A stretch of DNA of 24,186 bases. It comes from CAZQSL01 sp964595945. Lineage in GTDB: Bacteria > UBP15 > UBA6099 > JAJRTR01. Made by a program: the position numbers and the translations under genes. Below are positions 14,931 through 22,390 of the stretch, piece after piece (positions within the stretch are counted from its first letter, which is position 1; each line of letters starts with the position of its first letter). A model generated the notes under the pieces. That model saw only the letters and a list, made by a program, of their open reading frames with translations. It made no database searches and was not told the DNA's origin. Where the stretch lies: the NCBI GenBank assembly GCA_964595945.1, contig CAZQSL010000046.1:1-24186 (forward strand), read 5' to 3'.

Positions 14931-16004
14931 ATGTGGACGAACAGAATACAATTGGTCTGGTTATTGTTGTTGATGGCTGTAGCCGTGCAAGGTGTATATG
15001 GCGCGGACAATGCCGGAGTGAAACGGGGAAAAGTGAAGGCCGCCGGATATATGTCGGCTCCGGCATGGAGTGGAGACGGCAGCCTGGTGGCGTTTGAGTA
15101 TCGCGCTGGCGGTGATTCTGCGGTATTTGTGGTAAGGGCTGACGGGAGCGGGTTGAAGAATGTGACCGGATTCAACGGAACGAACAGGAGGCCCTTGTGG
15201 AAGCCAGGTACAGCGGAGATTTTTTTTGAGTCGGACAGGAAGGGAACGTTCGATATTTATTTGCAGTCTGTCAGCGGCGGAAGCGCAAGGCAGATTACGG
15301 GTGGGGCAGGGGATGAGGGAAATCTGGCATTGTCTGTGACTGGTGATTATGCCTATTGCGAGTATGAAGCCGGGACAGGGCGGATGAAGGTAATGCTGAA
15401 AAAGGGACAGGGGGGCGAAGCAGTCAGGATATATGATGGCCAGGAAGCCTGTTATCCGTCTTTTTCGGCAGATGGGAAACTTGTTGCGTTTTCGACTGGA
15501 GAGGACATCTGGACATACGAGATAAAAACCGGTAAGAAAAAGAATATCACGGAGAAGCTTCTGGAGACAGGATACATCAAGGACGGGTTTCCGGTATGGG
15601 GGCCAAAGGGAAAGAGACTTGCGTTTGTGGCCAGGTATGAGGGATATCAGAATGAATTGTACACGATAGGGGCGGATGGGAAGAAGGTTCGCAGAATAAG
15701 TGAGAATCTTGTGGGGGATTTCCTGCCGGTCTGGACACCGGACGGCAAGAGTATCCTGTATTCTGGATTTCATGGAAAGGACATGCCGGACCTGTTTCTT
15801 GCTAGCAGTGAGGCGCCAGCGAGTAAGAGATTGACGGCTCTTAAGGGGTCAGAGATATTTCCGGCGCTTTCGGGAGATGGAGGATTTGTGGTTTTTGTCC
15901 ACAGAACAGGCCGGGAAGATGTGCTGGTAAAAATGGACATGAAGTCCGGGAATCTTCTGGAAATCACGTCGTCCAGGAAAGTGGCGCAAACAAACACGAA
16001 ATGA
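14931..16004 (+). CDS. Secreted TolB-like (PD40) beta-propeller protein
   Basis: A 357-residue exported protein. The signal peptide covers about 1-24 (IQLVWLLLLMAVAVQGVYG, then A). The rest is about six PD40/TolB-type blades, each with the 'PxWSxDGxxIAF' pattern: APAWSGDGSLVAFE, RPLWKPGTAEIFFESDRKG, YPSFSADGKLVAFSTGED, FPVWGPKGKRLAFVAR, LPVWTPDGKSILYSGFHGKD and FPALSGDGGFVVFVHR. It lacks the extra N-terminal domain of true TolB and has no tol-pal neighbours, so a role in the Tol system is not supported; such proteins often bind partners in the periplasm. The ATG at 14931 has GAGG eight bases upstream. The next small gene follows within 40 bases. Confidence 0.87.
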   Translation: MWTNRIQLVWLLLLMAVAVQGVYGADNAGVKRGKVKAAGYMSAPAWSGDGSLVAFEYRAGGDSAVFVVRADGSGLKNVTGFNGTNRRPLWKPGTAEIFFESDRKGTFDIYLQSVSGGSARQITGGAGDEGNLALSVTGDYAYCEYEAGTGRMKVMLKKGQGGEAVRIYDGQEACYPSFSADGKLVAFSTGEDIWTYEIKTGKKKNITEKLLETGYIKDGFPVWGPKGKRLAFVARYEGYQNELYTIGADGKKVRRISENLVGDFLPVWTPDGKSILYSGFHGKDMPDLFLASSEAPASKRLTALKGSEIFPALSGDGGFVVFVHRTGREDVLVKMDMKSGNLLEITSSRKVAQTNTK

Positions 16005-16040
16005 ACACGCCAGGTGGCCGTGGACATTGGAGAGTCGGAA

Positions 16041-16286
16041 ATGTCGATCAGTTTTGATGAGCATTACAGCCGGAAGGGCAGGGGGCTTTTGGACCGGATT
16101 TTTGGAGAAGGGTCGGAGGAGCGGGCGCGTGTGAGTTTGACAAGGCCCCGGCATGAGCGTGAGGTGGTGTTTCTGGTAGATTGTCAGGATCGGGAAGAGT
16201 TGGCTTGTTTTGTGGGGGCGATTTGTGGGTGGCTGAAGGAGGGGGGGGGGACTTTTGAGGAGCTAAATGATTTTATGCTGTATTGA
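16041..16286 (+). CDS. Hypothetical 81-residue protein with a poly-G tract
   Basis: Follows the TolB-like gene by 36 bases in the same direction, so probably in the same transcript. The ATG at 16041 has GGAG eight bases upstream; a GTG at 16014 would add nine residues but has no site. The N-terminal half is charged (SISFDEHYSRKGRGLLDRIF, then GEG). The C-terminal half reads HEREVVFLVDCQDREELACF and later WLKEGGGTFEELNDFML, which looks like a folded alpha/beta domain. No family recognised. Ten Gs in a row (16241-16250) encode the glycines near the end; slippage there would change or cut the last 10 residues. Confidence 0.6.
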   Translation: MSISFDEHYSRKGRGLLDRIFGEGSEERARVSLTRPRHEREVVFLVDCQDREELACFVGAICGWLKEGGGTFEELNDFMLY

Positions 16287-16319
16287 GTAGTTTTCTTGCG
16301 GGAGGGGGGAAGGGGCAGG

Positions 16320-16418
16320 ATGGTGTTTTTTCGATGTAATTGTGTTGACCGGGTCTTCAACGGGACGGTGGAGGGAATCGAGGCGATGTATGGTAAGATG
16401 CTGGGGTATTCGGGGTAG
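16320..16418 (+). pseudogene. Broken 3' end of a GT4 glycosyltransferase gene
   Basis: The last 20 codons (16359-16418, reading NGTVEGIEAMYGKMLGYSG and TAG) match the C-terminus of the glycosyltransferase at 3006-4157 (SGTVERIEAMYDEMLGYSG and TAG) closely at both DNA and protein level, but on the opposite strand. Upstream of 16359 the similarity fades, although the frame stays open back to an ATG at 16320. The match continues past the stop into the repeat at 16430. This is a remnant of a paralogue or the trace of an inverted duplication; no functional product is expected. Confidence 0.85.
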
Positions 16419-16429
16419 AGGCGGTTTTT

Positions 16430-16507
16430 CCCAAGGTGCGTAAGGCCACAGGAGTAAGCTGTGGATGAATGCAGGAGTTGCTGTAATACCAAGCGATGAT
16501 CCGGCAG
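16430..16507 (+). repeat. Modular intergenic repeat, copy B
   Basis: Starts CCCAAGGTGCGTAAGGCC, 11 bases after the broken glycosyltransferase end. It contains the perfect hairpin CCACAG-GAGTAAG-CTGTGG (16446-16464) and then GATGAATGCAGGAGTTGC, matching copy A nearly base for base. It ends near CCGGCAG without the GC-rich 3' hairpin module. The remaining gap to 16554 shows nothing further. Confidence 0.75.
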
Positions 16508-16554
16508 CCATTGGAGCTCATTTGTTCAACATGGATGCAACCTGGTAAATAGAC

Positions 16555-18666
16555 TTATTTCCTGAAGGCATAGATGCGGACTTCGGCATTGGCGTAGAGC
16601 GGGCGGAAGAGTTCCGGGTCGGAGTCTGCCCATATGACTTCGATGGGAAATCCGATCTGGTCGTGCTGCATGGCGGAGGCTTCGATGGTTTCGAGAGTGG
16701 TGGCGAAAACGATGTCGACGCCGGCGCGCCGGAGGTTGGCGATCCATGCTTCGCGCGATGGGTTTTCGCGGTGCCATTGGGGACGTTCTTCGTTGACGGG
16801 AGTGCGGGCGGCGCGGCGGGCGGCGCGCCAGTAGTGCTCGAATCCCCAGTCGGGATGGCTGTTGATGTTGACCGTGACGACACGGTGGCGGAAGCCTGTG
16901 CCGAAGAGGCCGTACATGCGTTCGTTGCCGACCGAGGCGATGGTGTATGAGTTGCCTTTTGTCATCCGGTCGAGAGTTGCCCATGCCGCGCCGGTGGGAA
17001 ATGCCTTGACCCAGTTGAAGCGGTTGGCGGGGTAGGCCTGCCATGATTTGATTATTCCGAATGAGAAAATGGCTATAGCCACGGTGATGAGCGCGTGGAA
17101 GAGGAATCGTTTTTTGCGTGCGGCGAGTGCGGCGGCGAAGATGAGAAATGCGGCTGTCATGAGGAGGATGGCCGGTACGAATGAAAGGATGAGGGGGTTG
17201 CCGGTGCCCCAGACGGTGCGGATGAGGTCGGAGGCGAGGCGGTAGAGGTGGTCGCTTTCGGGGTGGAGTCCGGCAGCGATGGCGGCAGCGATGCCGGTGA
17301 GGGCCCAGAGGTTGGCGGGCAGGCCTTTCATGTCGTTGAGGACAAAGGCGGCGCTGTAGCAGATGAGGACAAAGGCGGGGAAGAGGAAGCGTCCGTTGGT
17401 GAGGTTGTTGTGGGGGTTGACGTACCAGAAGAGGAGAGCGATGAGGGTGGGGGTGATGAGGATGAAGAGGCGGCGGTTGTCGCCCCGGCGGTGGCGCAGG
17501 ATGAGTGCGGAGATGCCGGCGGTGGCGAAGAGGTAGAATCCGAGCCACATGCCGAGAAACAGCTCGAAGATGTAACCGAGGTGTGAGGGGTCGGAGGTGT
17601 GGAAGGCGCGCATGGCTTCCTTGCCGTAGGCGCCGCTGAAGATGTGTGCGCCGAAGAGTGTGACATCGAGCGGAAACATGGGGTTGCCGAGGAGTATCCA
17701 GTTGCGGAGGAACCAGAATCCGCCCGTGGCGAGAGCGACGGCGGTGCAGATGATGATGTCAGCGATGGCGCGCGCGCGGCGTCCTCGGAGGCTGGCGAGG
17801 AATATGAGCGCGGGGATGGGCAGGTAGATGAGGCCGATGGATTTCGTGCCGGCGAGCATCCCGGCGGCTGCGGCGAAGAGGATGAGGTGCGCGGCCTTGC
17901 GTGTGGCGCTCCACCGGTATGCGAAGTAGATGGCGAGGACGAGCCAGGCTGAAAACGCTATGTCGACTCGCGCGACGGTGCATTGCTGGACAAAGCCGGG
18001 GATGAGAAATACGAGCGCTCCGGCGGCGACGGCGCCCGTGCGGTGGAGACGGGTTTCGAGTGCGAGGGCGGTGACGCCGGCTGCGCAGGCGATCCAGAAG
18101 GGTATTTGTGCGATGTTGATCATGAAGTCGTCGTGCCAGGGGATCATGAGCCAGAGGTAGAAGAGTTCGGTGTTGAGGGGATAGTAGGAGGCGGCCTGGG
18201 CGCCGTAGGGGAGTTGGACGTAGAAGATGCGTTGTTCCTGCAGCCAGCTTGCGGGAAAGGTAAGGTGGTAGATGAATGCGTCACCGCCGGGGGGCGGCGG
18301 GGTGACGATGTCCCATATCAGGATTGCGGCGAGTGAGATTGCGGCGAGTGAGATGAGGATGGCGAGGGGTGGCGGGCAGAATGGTAGTGCGGCTGGGCGG
18401 GGCGGCGGGGCGCCGGGTTTGATGATGAGTGAGAGGGTGAAGAAAGCGGTCGCGGCCATGATGTAATTGGGGAGTGTGATGTTGCCGGAAAATCCGAGGG
18501 TGGCGCCTATGGCGGTGACGGCGGCGAAAAATATGATGATGGCTCCGAGGAGATGGTCGCGCCAGGGCGAGCCGGTGTTGAGGCGGCGGCTGATGCGCCA
18601 TGCGGCGATGGCCGTGAGGCCGTTGATGGCGGCGAATGAAGCGAATTGTGCGAGAAAGTGATTCAT
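16555..18666 (-). CDS. Polytopic membrane protein, GT-C-type glycosyltransferase-like
   Basis: A 703-residue protein with about 12-14 hydrophobic segments and a soluble C-terminal tail of some 150 residues. Near residue 125 the first large loop holds PPPPGGDAFIYHLTFPASWL, where an acidic residue close to the first membrane helices is the kind of site used by GT-C enzymes (PMT/ArnT/GT39 group) that take sugars from lipid-phosphate carriers. The middle part has FWFLRNWILLGNPMFPL, frequent in this group. The tail (SYTIASVGNERMYGLFGTGF and later) resembles periplasmic domains of such proteins. Expected in the inner membrane, adding sugar to a lipid or protein on its outer side. The ATG at 18666 has no clear ribosome binding site. 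It is the last gene of a minus-strand group with rsuA-like and Nudix genes. Substrate unknown. Confidence 0.8.
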   Translation of the reverse strand: MNHFLAQFASFAAINGLTAIAAWRISRRLNTGSPWRDHLLGAIIIFFAAVTAIGATLGFSGNITLPNYIMAATAFFTLSLIIKPGAPPPRPAALPFCPPPLAILISLAAISLAAILIWDIVTPPPPGGDAFIYHLTFPASWLQEQRIFYVQLPYGAQAASYYPLNTELFYLWLMIPWHDDFMINIAQIPFWIACAAGVTALALETRLHRTGAVAAGALVFLIPGFVQQCTVARVDIAFSAWLVLAIYFAYRWSATRKAAHLILFAAAAGMLAGTKSIGLIYLPIPALIFLASLRGRRARAIADIIICTAVALATGGFWFLRNWILLGNPMFPLDVTLFGAHIFSGAYGKEAMRAFHTSDPSHLGYIFELFLGMWLGFYLFATAGISALILRHRRGDNRRLFILITPTLIALLFWYVNPHNNLTNGRFLFPAFVLICYSAAFVLNDMKGLPANLWALTGIAAAIAAGLHPESDHLYRLASDLIRTVWGTGNPLILSFVPAILLMTAAFLIFAAALAARKKRFLFHALITVAIAIFSFGIIKSWQAYPANRFNWVKAFPTGAAWATLDRMTKGNSYTIASVGNERMYGLFGTGFRHRVVTVNINSHPDWGFEHYWRAARRAARTPVNEERPQWHRENPSREAWIANLRRAGVDIVFATTLETIEASAMQHDQIGFPIEVIWADSDPELFRPLYANAEVRIYAFRK

Positions 18667-18721
18667 TTGGGCTGGCGGAAAATCCTTTCCGGAAACTTTT
18701 TACATCAGGCGAAAGGCGTGA

Positions 18722-19477
18722 TCAGACGCGGTCACGCAGGGCGCGCTCGGCTTCCTGGCGGGTGAGTATGCGGTACTGGCCTTTTTTGAGTGCGCCGAGT
18801 TCGAGTGCGCCGATTTTGATGCGGACGAGCCGCCGGACTGGAAATTCGAGATGTGAGAACATGCGCCGTACCTGTCGTTTGCGGCCTTCGCGGATGCTGA
18901 TTTCGACGTTGGAGACGATGACGGGGCCGCGGCGGTCCTTGATGACTGGTTTGTGAATGGTGTTGATGAATCTGACTTTTGCGGGGGCGGTGGGGCCGTC
19001 TTCGAGTGTGACGCCGTCGCGGAGGCGGGAGAGGATGTCGTCGCATGGGATGCCGGCGACGGTGGCGATGTAGGTTTTGTATACTTTGCTGGAGGGGTGC
19101 GTGACTTTTTGGCAGAAGTCGCCGTCGGAGGTAAGGAGCAGGAGCCCTTCGGTGTCGTAGTCGAGGCGGCCGACGTGGAAAAGTTTTGGGCCGGAGTAGT
19201 CTTTGAAGTAGTCGAATACGGTGGGCTTGCCGTCGGGGTCGGATGTGGCGGTGACGCAGCCGGCTGGTTTGTTGAACATGATATAGACTTTGTCTTCGGC
19301 TTTGACGCGGCGGCCGTCGACAGTGATGATGTCAGTGGCGGGGTCGGCTTTTGTGCCGAGGGTGGTGACGGTGCGGCCATTGACGGCTACGCGGCCGTCG
19401 ACGATGAGGGCTTCGCATTTGCGGCGCGAGTCGATGCCGCAGCGTGAGAGGATTTTGTGGAGTCTTTCTTCGGGCAT
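18722..19477 (-). CDS. RsuA/RluB/RluE/RluF-family pseudouridine synthase
   Basis: A 251-residue RNA-modifying enzyme that isomerises a specific uridine in rRNA. Residues about 2-50 are an S4 RNA-binding domain (RLHKILSRCGIDSRRKCEAL). The catalytic domain has FNKPAGCVTAT and the signature HVGRLDYDTEGLLLLTSDGD, where Asp106 in GRLD is the expected catalytic residue. Near the C-terminus the family motif EGRKRQVRRMFSHL is present. The ATG at 19477 begins exactly at the S4 domain; the reading frame is open upstream for over 100 codons but that part is low complexity Ser/Pro/Thr and is a shadow of the Nudix gene. It starts 43 bases after the Nudix stop. RsuA (16S) versus RluB (23S) cannot be decided. 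Confidence 0.93.
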   Translation of the reverse strand: MPEERLHKILSRCGIDSRRKCEALIVDGRVAVNGRTVTTLGTKADPATDIITVDGRRVKAEDKVYIMFNKPAGCVTATSDPDGKPTVFDYFKDYSGPKLFHVGRLDYDTEGLLLLTSDGDFCQKVTHPSSKVYKTYIATVAGIPCDDILSRLRDGVTLEDGPTAPAKVRFINTIHKPVIKDRRGPVIVSNVEISIREGRKRQVRRMFSHLEFPVRRLVRIKIGALELGALKKGQYRILTRQEAERALRDRV

Positions 19478-19520
19478 GGGGTTCCGTTTCGTGGATGTGG
19501 ATTTTGATTGGCGGGCGGGG

Positions 19521-19937
19521 TCAGGCGAGGCCGAGTCTTGCGGCGGCGGCGAATGCCTGTGTGATGATCTCGCCGTGGTCGAATGCCATCGGGAGCTGTG
19601 AGGGCGATGTGGCGAAGGCGGTTTCGGCCGCGTCGTCGCCCGCGGTGAGAGTGCCGCCGGTGGGCCGGGCGATGTAGACGATGGACGCGGTGTGGCCGCG
19701 CGGGTCGCGTGTGGGGTCGGAGTAGACTCCGAGGAGCTGCAGGAGCTCGATTTCGAGGCCGGTTTCTTCGAGTGCTTCGCGGCGTGCGGCGTCTTCGACG
19801 GTTTCGCCGTATTCGACAAATCCGCCGGGCAGCGCCCATGAGCCTCTGAAGGGCTCGAAGCCTCTGCGGATGACGATGCAGCCGTCCGGGGTGAAGATTG
19901 CGGCGTCGACTGTGAGTGCGATGTTCTTTCTGTCCAT
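19521..19937 (-). CDS. Nudix hydrolase
   Basis: A 138-residue Nudix hydrolase with a complete Nudix box at residues 39-61 (GFVEYGETVEDAARREALEE, then TGL), matching GX5EX7REUXEEXGU. The Glu residues there hold the catalytic Mg2+. The family cleaves nucleoside diphosphates linked to another group. WALPGG before the box and LLGVYSDPTRDPRGHTAS after it resemble ADP-ribose pyrophosphatase and MutT-like members that clean up damaged or toxic nucleotides. The ATG at 19937 leaves only 44 bases to the divergent glycosidase gene, so the two share a regulatory gap. First gene of a three-gene minus-strand group. Exact substrate unknown. Confidence 0.93.
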   Translation of the reverse strand: MDRKNIALTVDAAIFTPDGCIVIRRGFEPFRGSWALPGGFVEYGETVEDAARREALEETGLEIELLQLLGVYSDPTRDPRGHTASIVYIARPTGGTLTAGDDAAETAFATSPSQLPMAFDHGEIITQAFAAAARLGLA

Positions 19938-19940
19938 CTG

Positions 19941-19971
19941 TTGTCACATCTCCCGTCAAAAGTACTATAAT
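19941..19971 (+). promoter_or_regulatory. Promoter giving an almost leaderless glycosidase mRNA
   Basis: A perfect -10 box TATAAT (19966-19971) follows a -35 box TTGTCA (19941-19946; five of six) with a 19-base spacer. Transcription would start at about 19978, only a few bases before the ATG at 19982. No ribosome binding site precedes that ATG, which fits leaderless initiation. The whole promoter lies in the 44-base gap to the divergent Nudix gene. Confidence 0.5.
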
Positions 19972-19981
19972 TTTACGTGCT

Positions 19982-21127
19982 ATGAAAAGGGTAAGTCTTT
20001 TAACGGTATTTTTCTATATTTTCGGCGTAATGGCGCCGGTATTTTTTTCGGTGATGTCCAGCGGGGAAATCGAGGCTGCGACCCTGTACAGGCTTGAGAG
20101 ATTCGACTCTCAACTCAGGCAGGGCGTGCTCTACTCGAAGTTCAAGCTCCGTGTGGGCAGCAGCCCGGTGGCGGCATACGTGGTGCAGATCGCTCTGTCG
20201 CAGGCTGATCTGCAAGTCAGGCCGATACTGGCAAAAGACCGGCTCGACAGCCTCGAAACGACGCCTTCGATGGCGCAGCGCACCAATGCGCTCGCGGCGA
20301 TCAACGGTTCGTTTTTCAACAGGAGTTCGCGCGATCCTTTCCCGATCGGATTTATGATGATCAACGGACGCACGGACTATTTTTCGCACACGCACCGCAG
20401 CGCGTTCGGGCTGACCAGGGATAAGGCGCCGCTCTTCGGCTACCCGAGGACGCGCGCGATCGTTTATTTCGAGCGGACCGGGGAATACTTCTTCTTGTGG
20501 GGCATGAATCGCAAGCGCAGCAAAAACGAAGCGCTCGTCTACACCCCGGAATACGGCTGGCGCACCGGCACCAACACGTCCGGCAAAGAGATCGTCGTCG
20601 ACAATGATATCGTGGCCGGTACCGGCACGGGCAACTCGGCAATCCCGCGAAACGGATTCGTCGTGTCGCTGCACGGCGACAATCTGCGATATGCCGGCTG
20701 GTTTCACAAGGGCGAGCCGGTCAAACTTTACTTCGTAGTCGACCCCTCGTGGCTCGATGTGCACAACGCTATCACTGGTGGCCCGCTGCTGCTCAAAAGC
20801 GGCCAGGTAGCACTCGGCAACAGCGCATCCGAACGCGTGAAACATGGCTACTACGACAGAATACCCGTCACGGCAGTAGGCAGCACGGCAAATGGCCAAC
20901 TGCTTTTCGTCGTCGTAGACGGCCGCCGCCGGGGCTACAGCGCAGGCATGACCTACGCCGAACTCGCCTCCTTCATGCGCTCGCTCGGCGCCATCAATGC
21001 CATCGGCATGGACGGTGGAGGCTCCTCGACCCTCTACATCAGGGGCAAAGGCGTCGTCAACCGTCCCAGCGACGGCTCGTCACGTCGCGTATCCAACGCG
21101 ATAGGACTCTTCGAAACACGATTCTGA
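19982..21127 (+). CDS. Exported phosphodiester glycosidase (NAGPA/DUF2233-type) domain protein
   Basis: A 381-residue exported protein. Lys and Arg residues and a hydrophobic stretch (about 5-25) give a signal peptide ending near EIEAA. The NAGPA/phosphodiester glycosidase fold covers about 60-380, with the family marks AAINGSFFNRSSRDPFPIGF (about 105-124), AITGGPLLLKSG (263-274), VVDGRRRGYSAGMTYAELA (311-329), GMDGGGSSTLYIRGKGVVN (342-360) and RPSDGSSRRVSNAIG. Relatives cleave a sugar from a phosphodiester-linked glycan and are often tied to wall polymers or capsule turnover. The ATG at 19982 starts the signal peptide; no Shine-Dalgarno site is seen. The DUF3467 gene follows 17 bases downstream, so the two are likely one operon. 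The natural substrate is unknown. Confidence 0.92.
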   Translation: MKRVSLLTVFFYIFGVMAPVFFSVMSSGEIEAATLYRLERFDSQLRQGVLYSKFKLRVGSSPVAAYVVQIALSQADLQVRPILAKDRLDSLETTPSMAQRTNALAAINGSFFNRSSRDPFPIGFMMINGRTDYFSHTHRSAFGLTRDKAPLFGYPRTRAIVYFERTGEYFFLWGMNRKRSKNEALVYTPEYGWRTGTNTSGKEIVVDNDIVAGTGTGNSAIPRNGFVVSLHGDNLRYAGWFHKGEPVKLYFVVDPSWLDVHNAITGGPLLLKSGQVALGNSASERVKHGYYDRIPVTAVGSTANGQLLFVVVDGRRRGYSAGMTYAELASFMRSLGAINAIGMDGGGSSTLYIRGKGVVNRPSDGSSRRVSNAIGLFETRF

Positions 21128-21144
21128 CACACCCGGAGGCATCA

Positions 21145-21456
21145 ATGTCGAGAAAACTCAACGAACCAGTGGAAATGAAATTTACCGTCGCCGAATCCGT
21201 CAAACAGGGCGAATATTCCAACTATGTCAGAATCCAGCACTCCATGATGGACTTTCGGCTCGACTTCGCCAAAATCTTCCACGACGAGGGCGAAATCAGT
21301 GTCAACGCCCGCGTATTCATGAGCCCCATACACGCCAAAATGTTCATGAAAGCGCTGCAGGAAAACATCACTACCTACGAACACCTCTTCGGCCACATCA
21401 ACCTGCCAAGCGATCCCGGCGCCGACCCTGAAATACCGTCACGCGAACGCCACTGA
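21145..21456 (+). CDS. DUF3467 family protein
   Basis: A 103-residue cytoplasmic protein of the DUF3467 family, as shown by SNYVRIQHSMMDFRLDFAKI near the N-terminus and FMSPIHAKMFMKALQENITT in the second half, the two conserved blocks of the family. Function of the family is not known. The ATG at 21145 has a very good ribosome binding site (GGAGG, five bases). It sits 17 bases after the glycosidase and 30 bases before the zinc transporter, all plus strand. Confidence 0.88.
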   Translation: MSRKLNEPVEMKFTVAESVKQGEYSNYVRIQHSMMDFRLDFAKIFHDEGEISVNARVFMSPIHAKMFMKALQENITTYEHLFGHINLPSDPGADPEIPSRERH

Positions 21457-21486
21457 TACAGCAACACGCCATTCCAGTGAGGCAGC

Positions 21487-22371
21487 ATGTTTGAAAAACT
21501 ACTCGAACCACGCCGGGCGGCATTCATATCCGTCCTTTCCAACACCATCCTTACCGTCTCCAAGCTCATACTCGGCTACATGATCGGCAGCGTCGCCGTC
21601 ATATCCGAAGGCTTCCACAGCGGACTCGACCTCATCGCGTCCGTCATCGCATTCTGTAGCGTCTCCGTCTCATCACGGCCTCCAGACAAAGAGCACCCCT
21701 ACGGACACGGCAAGATCGAAAACATCAGCGGCGCCGTCGAAGCGCTCCTCATCATCGTCGCAGGCGCACTCATTACGAAGGAAGCAGTCGAAAAACTCCG
21801 CCACGGCGGCGAAGTAGGCAACCCCACGGCGGGCCTCATCGTCATGGGCATCTCCGTGCTTCTCAATTTCATCGTCTCGCGCATCCTGTTCAAATCAGGC
21901 AAAAAACACGACTCCGCGGCGCTCATCGCCGACGGCCACCACCTTTCGACAGACATCATGACCTCACTCGGAGTCTTCATCGGCCTTATCCTCATGAAAC
22001 TTACCGGCTGGGGCTGGGTCGATCCCGTCGCCGCTCTTGTCGTTGCCGGCATCATCGTATTCGTCGGCGGCAGAGTCCTTCTCACATCCTTTGCCGAACT
22101 CCTCGACCATACGCTCCCCGCGGAAGAAGAAAAACTCATACGCGATATCATCGAACGCCACCGCGGCCTCTTCGTCAGCTATCACAAACTCCGCACCCGC
22201 AAGGCTGGCGCGATCAGGTATATCGATCTGCATCTCGAAATGTCACCAGACTCCTCCCTCAAGCACGCTCACGACTTCTGCGATCACATCCAGAAGGACA
22301 TCACCGCCGAGTTTCCTACCGCTCAGATACTCATCCATATCGAACCCTACGACCCCAATCACGTCGACTGA
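21487..22371 (+). CDS. Cation diffusion facilitator, probable Zn2+ exporter
   Basis: A 294-residue CDF transporter with six predicted membrane helices (about 10-205) and a cytoplasmic ferredoxin-like domain (about 210-294). It would export Zn2+ (or a similar divalent cation) in exchange for protons across the inner membrane. The transport site residues are His44 and Asp48 in EGFHSGLDL and His152 and Asp156 in DGHHLSTDIM; the His/Asp/His/Asp set is typical of zinc-selective members. The loop motif HPYGHGK (70-76) and C-terminal His residues (HLEMSPDSSLKHAHDF; ILIHIEPYDP) match metal sites of the family. The ATG at 21487 has GTGAGG four bases upstream. It ends 19 bases before the convergent phage portal gene. 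Confidence 0.93.
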   Translation: MFEKLLEPRRAAFISVLSNTILTVSKLILGYMIGSVAVISEGFHSGLDLIASVIAFCSVSVSSRPPDKEHPYGHGKIENISGAVEALLIIVAGALITKEAVEKLRHGGEVGNPTAGLIVMGISVLLNFIVSRILFKSGKKHDSAALIADGHHLSTDIMTSLGVFIGLILMKLTGWGWVDPVAALVVAGIIVFVGGRVLLTSFAELLDHTLPAEEEKLIRDIIERHRGLFVSYHKLRTRKAGAIRYIDLHLEMSPDSSLKHAHDFCDHIQKDITAEFPTAQILIHIEPYDPNHVD

Positions 22372-22390
22372 TCATCCCGCGAACCGCGCT

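Noticed and set aside
17248..17952. Acidic Gly/Glu-rich plus-strand frames
   Set aside because: Shadows of the GC-rich 703-residue membrane protein gene on the minus strand.
19478..19819. Upstream extension of the pseudouridine synthase by 114 residues
   Set aside because: Ser/Pro/Thr-rich low complexity that overlaps the Nudix gene; the S4 domain starts right at the ATG at 19477.
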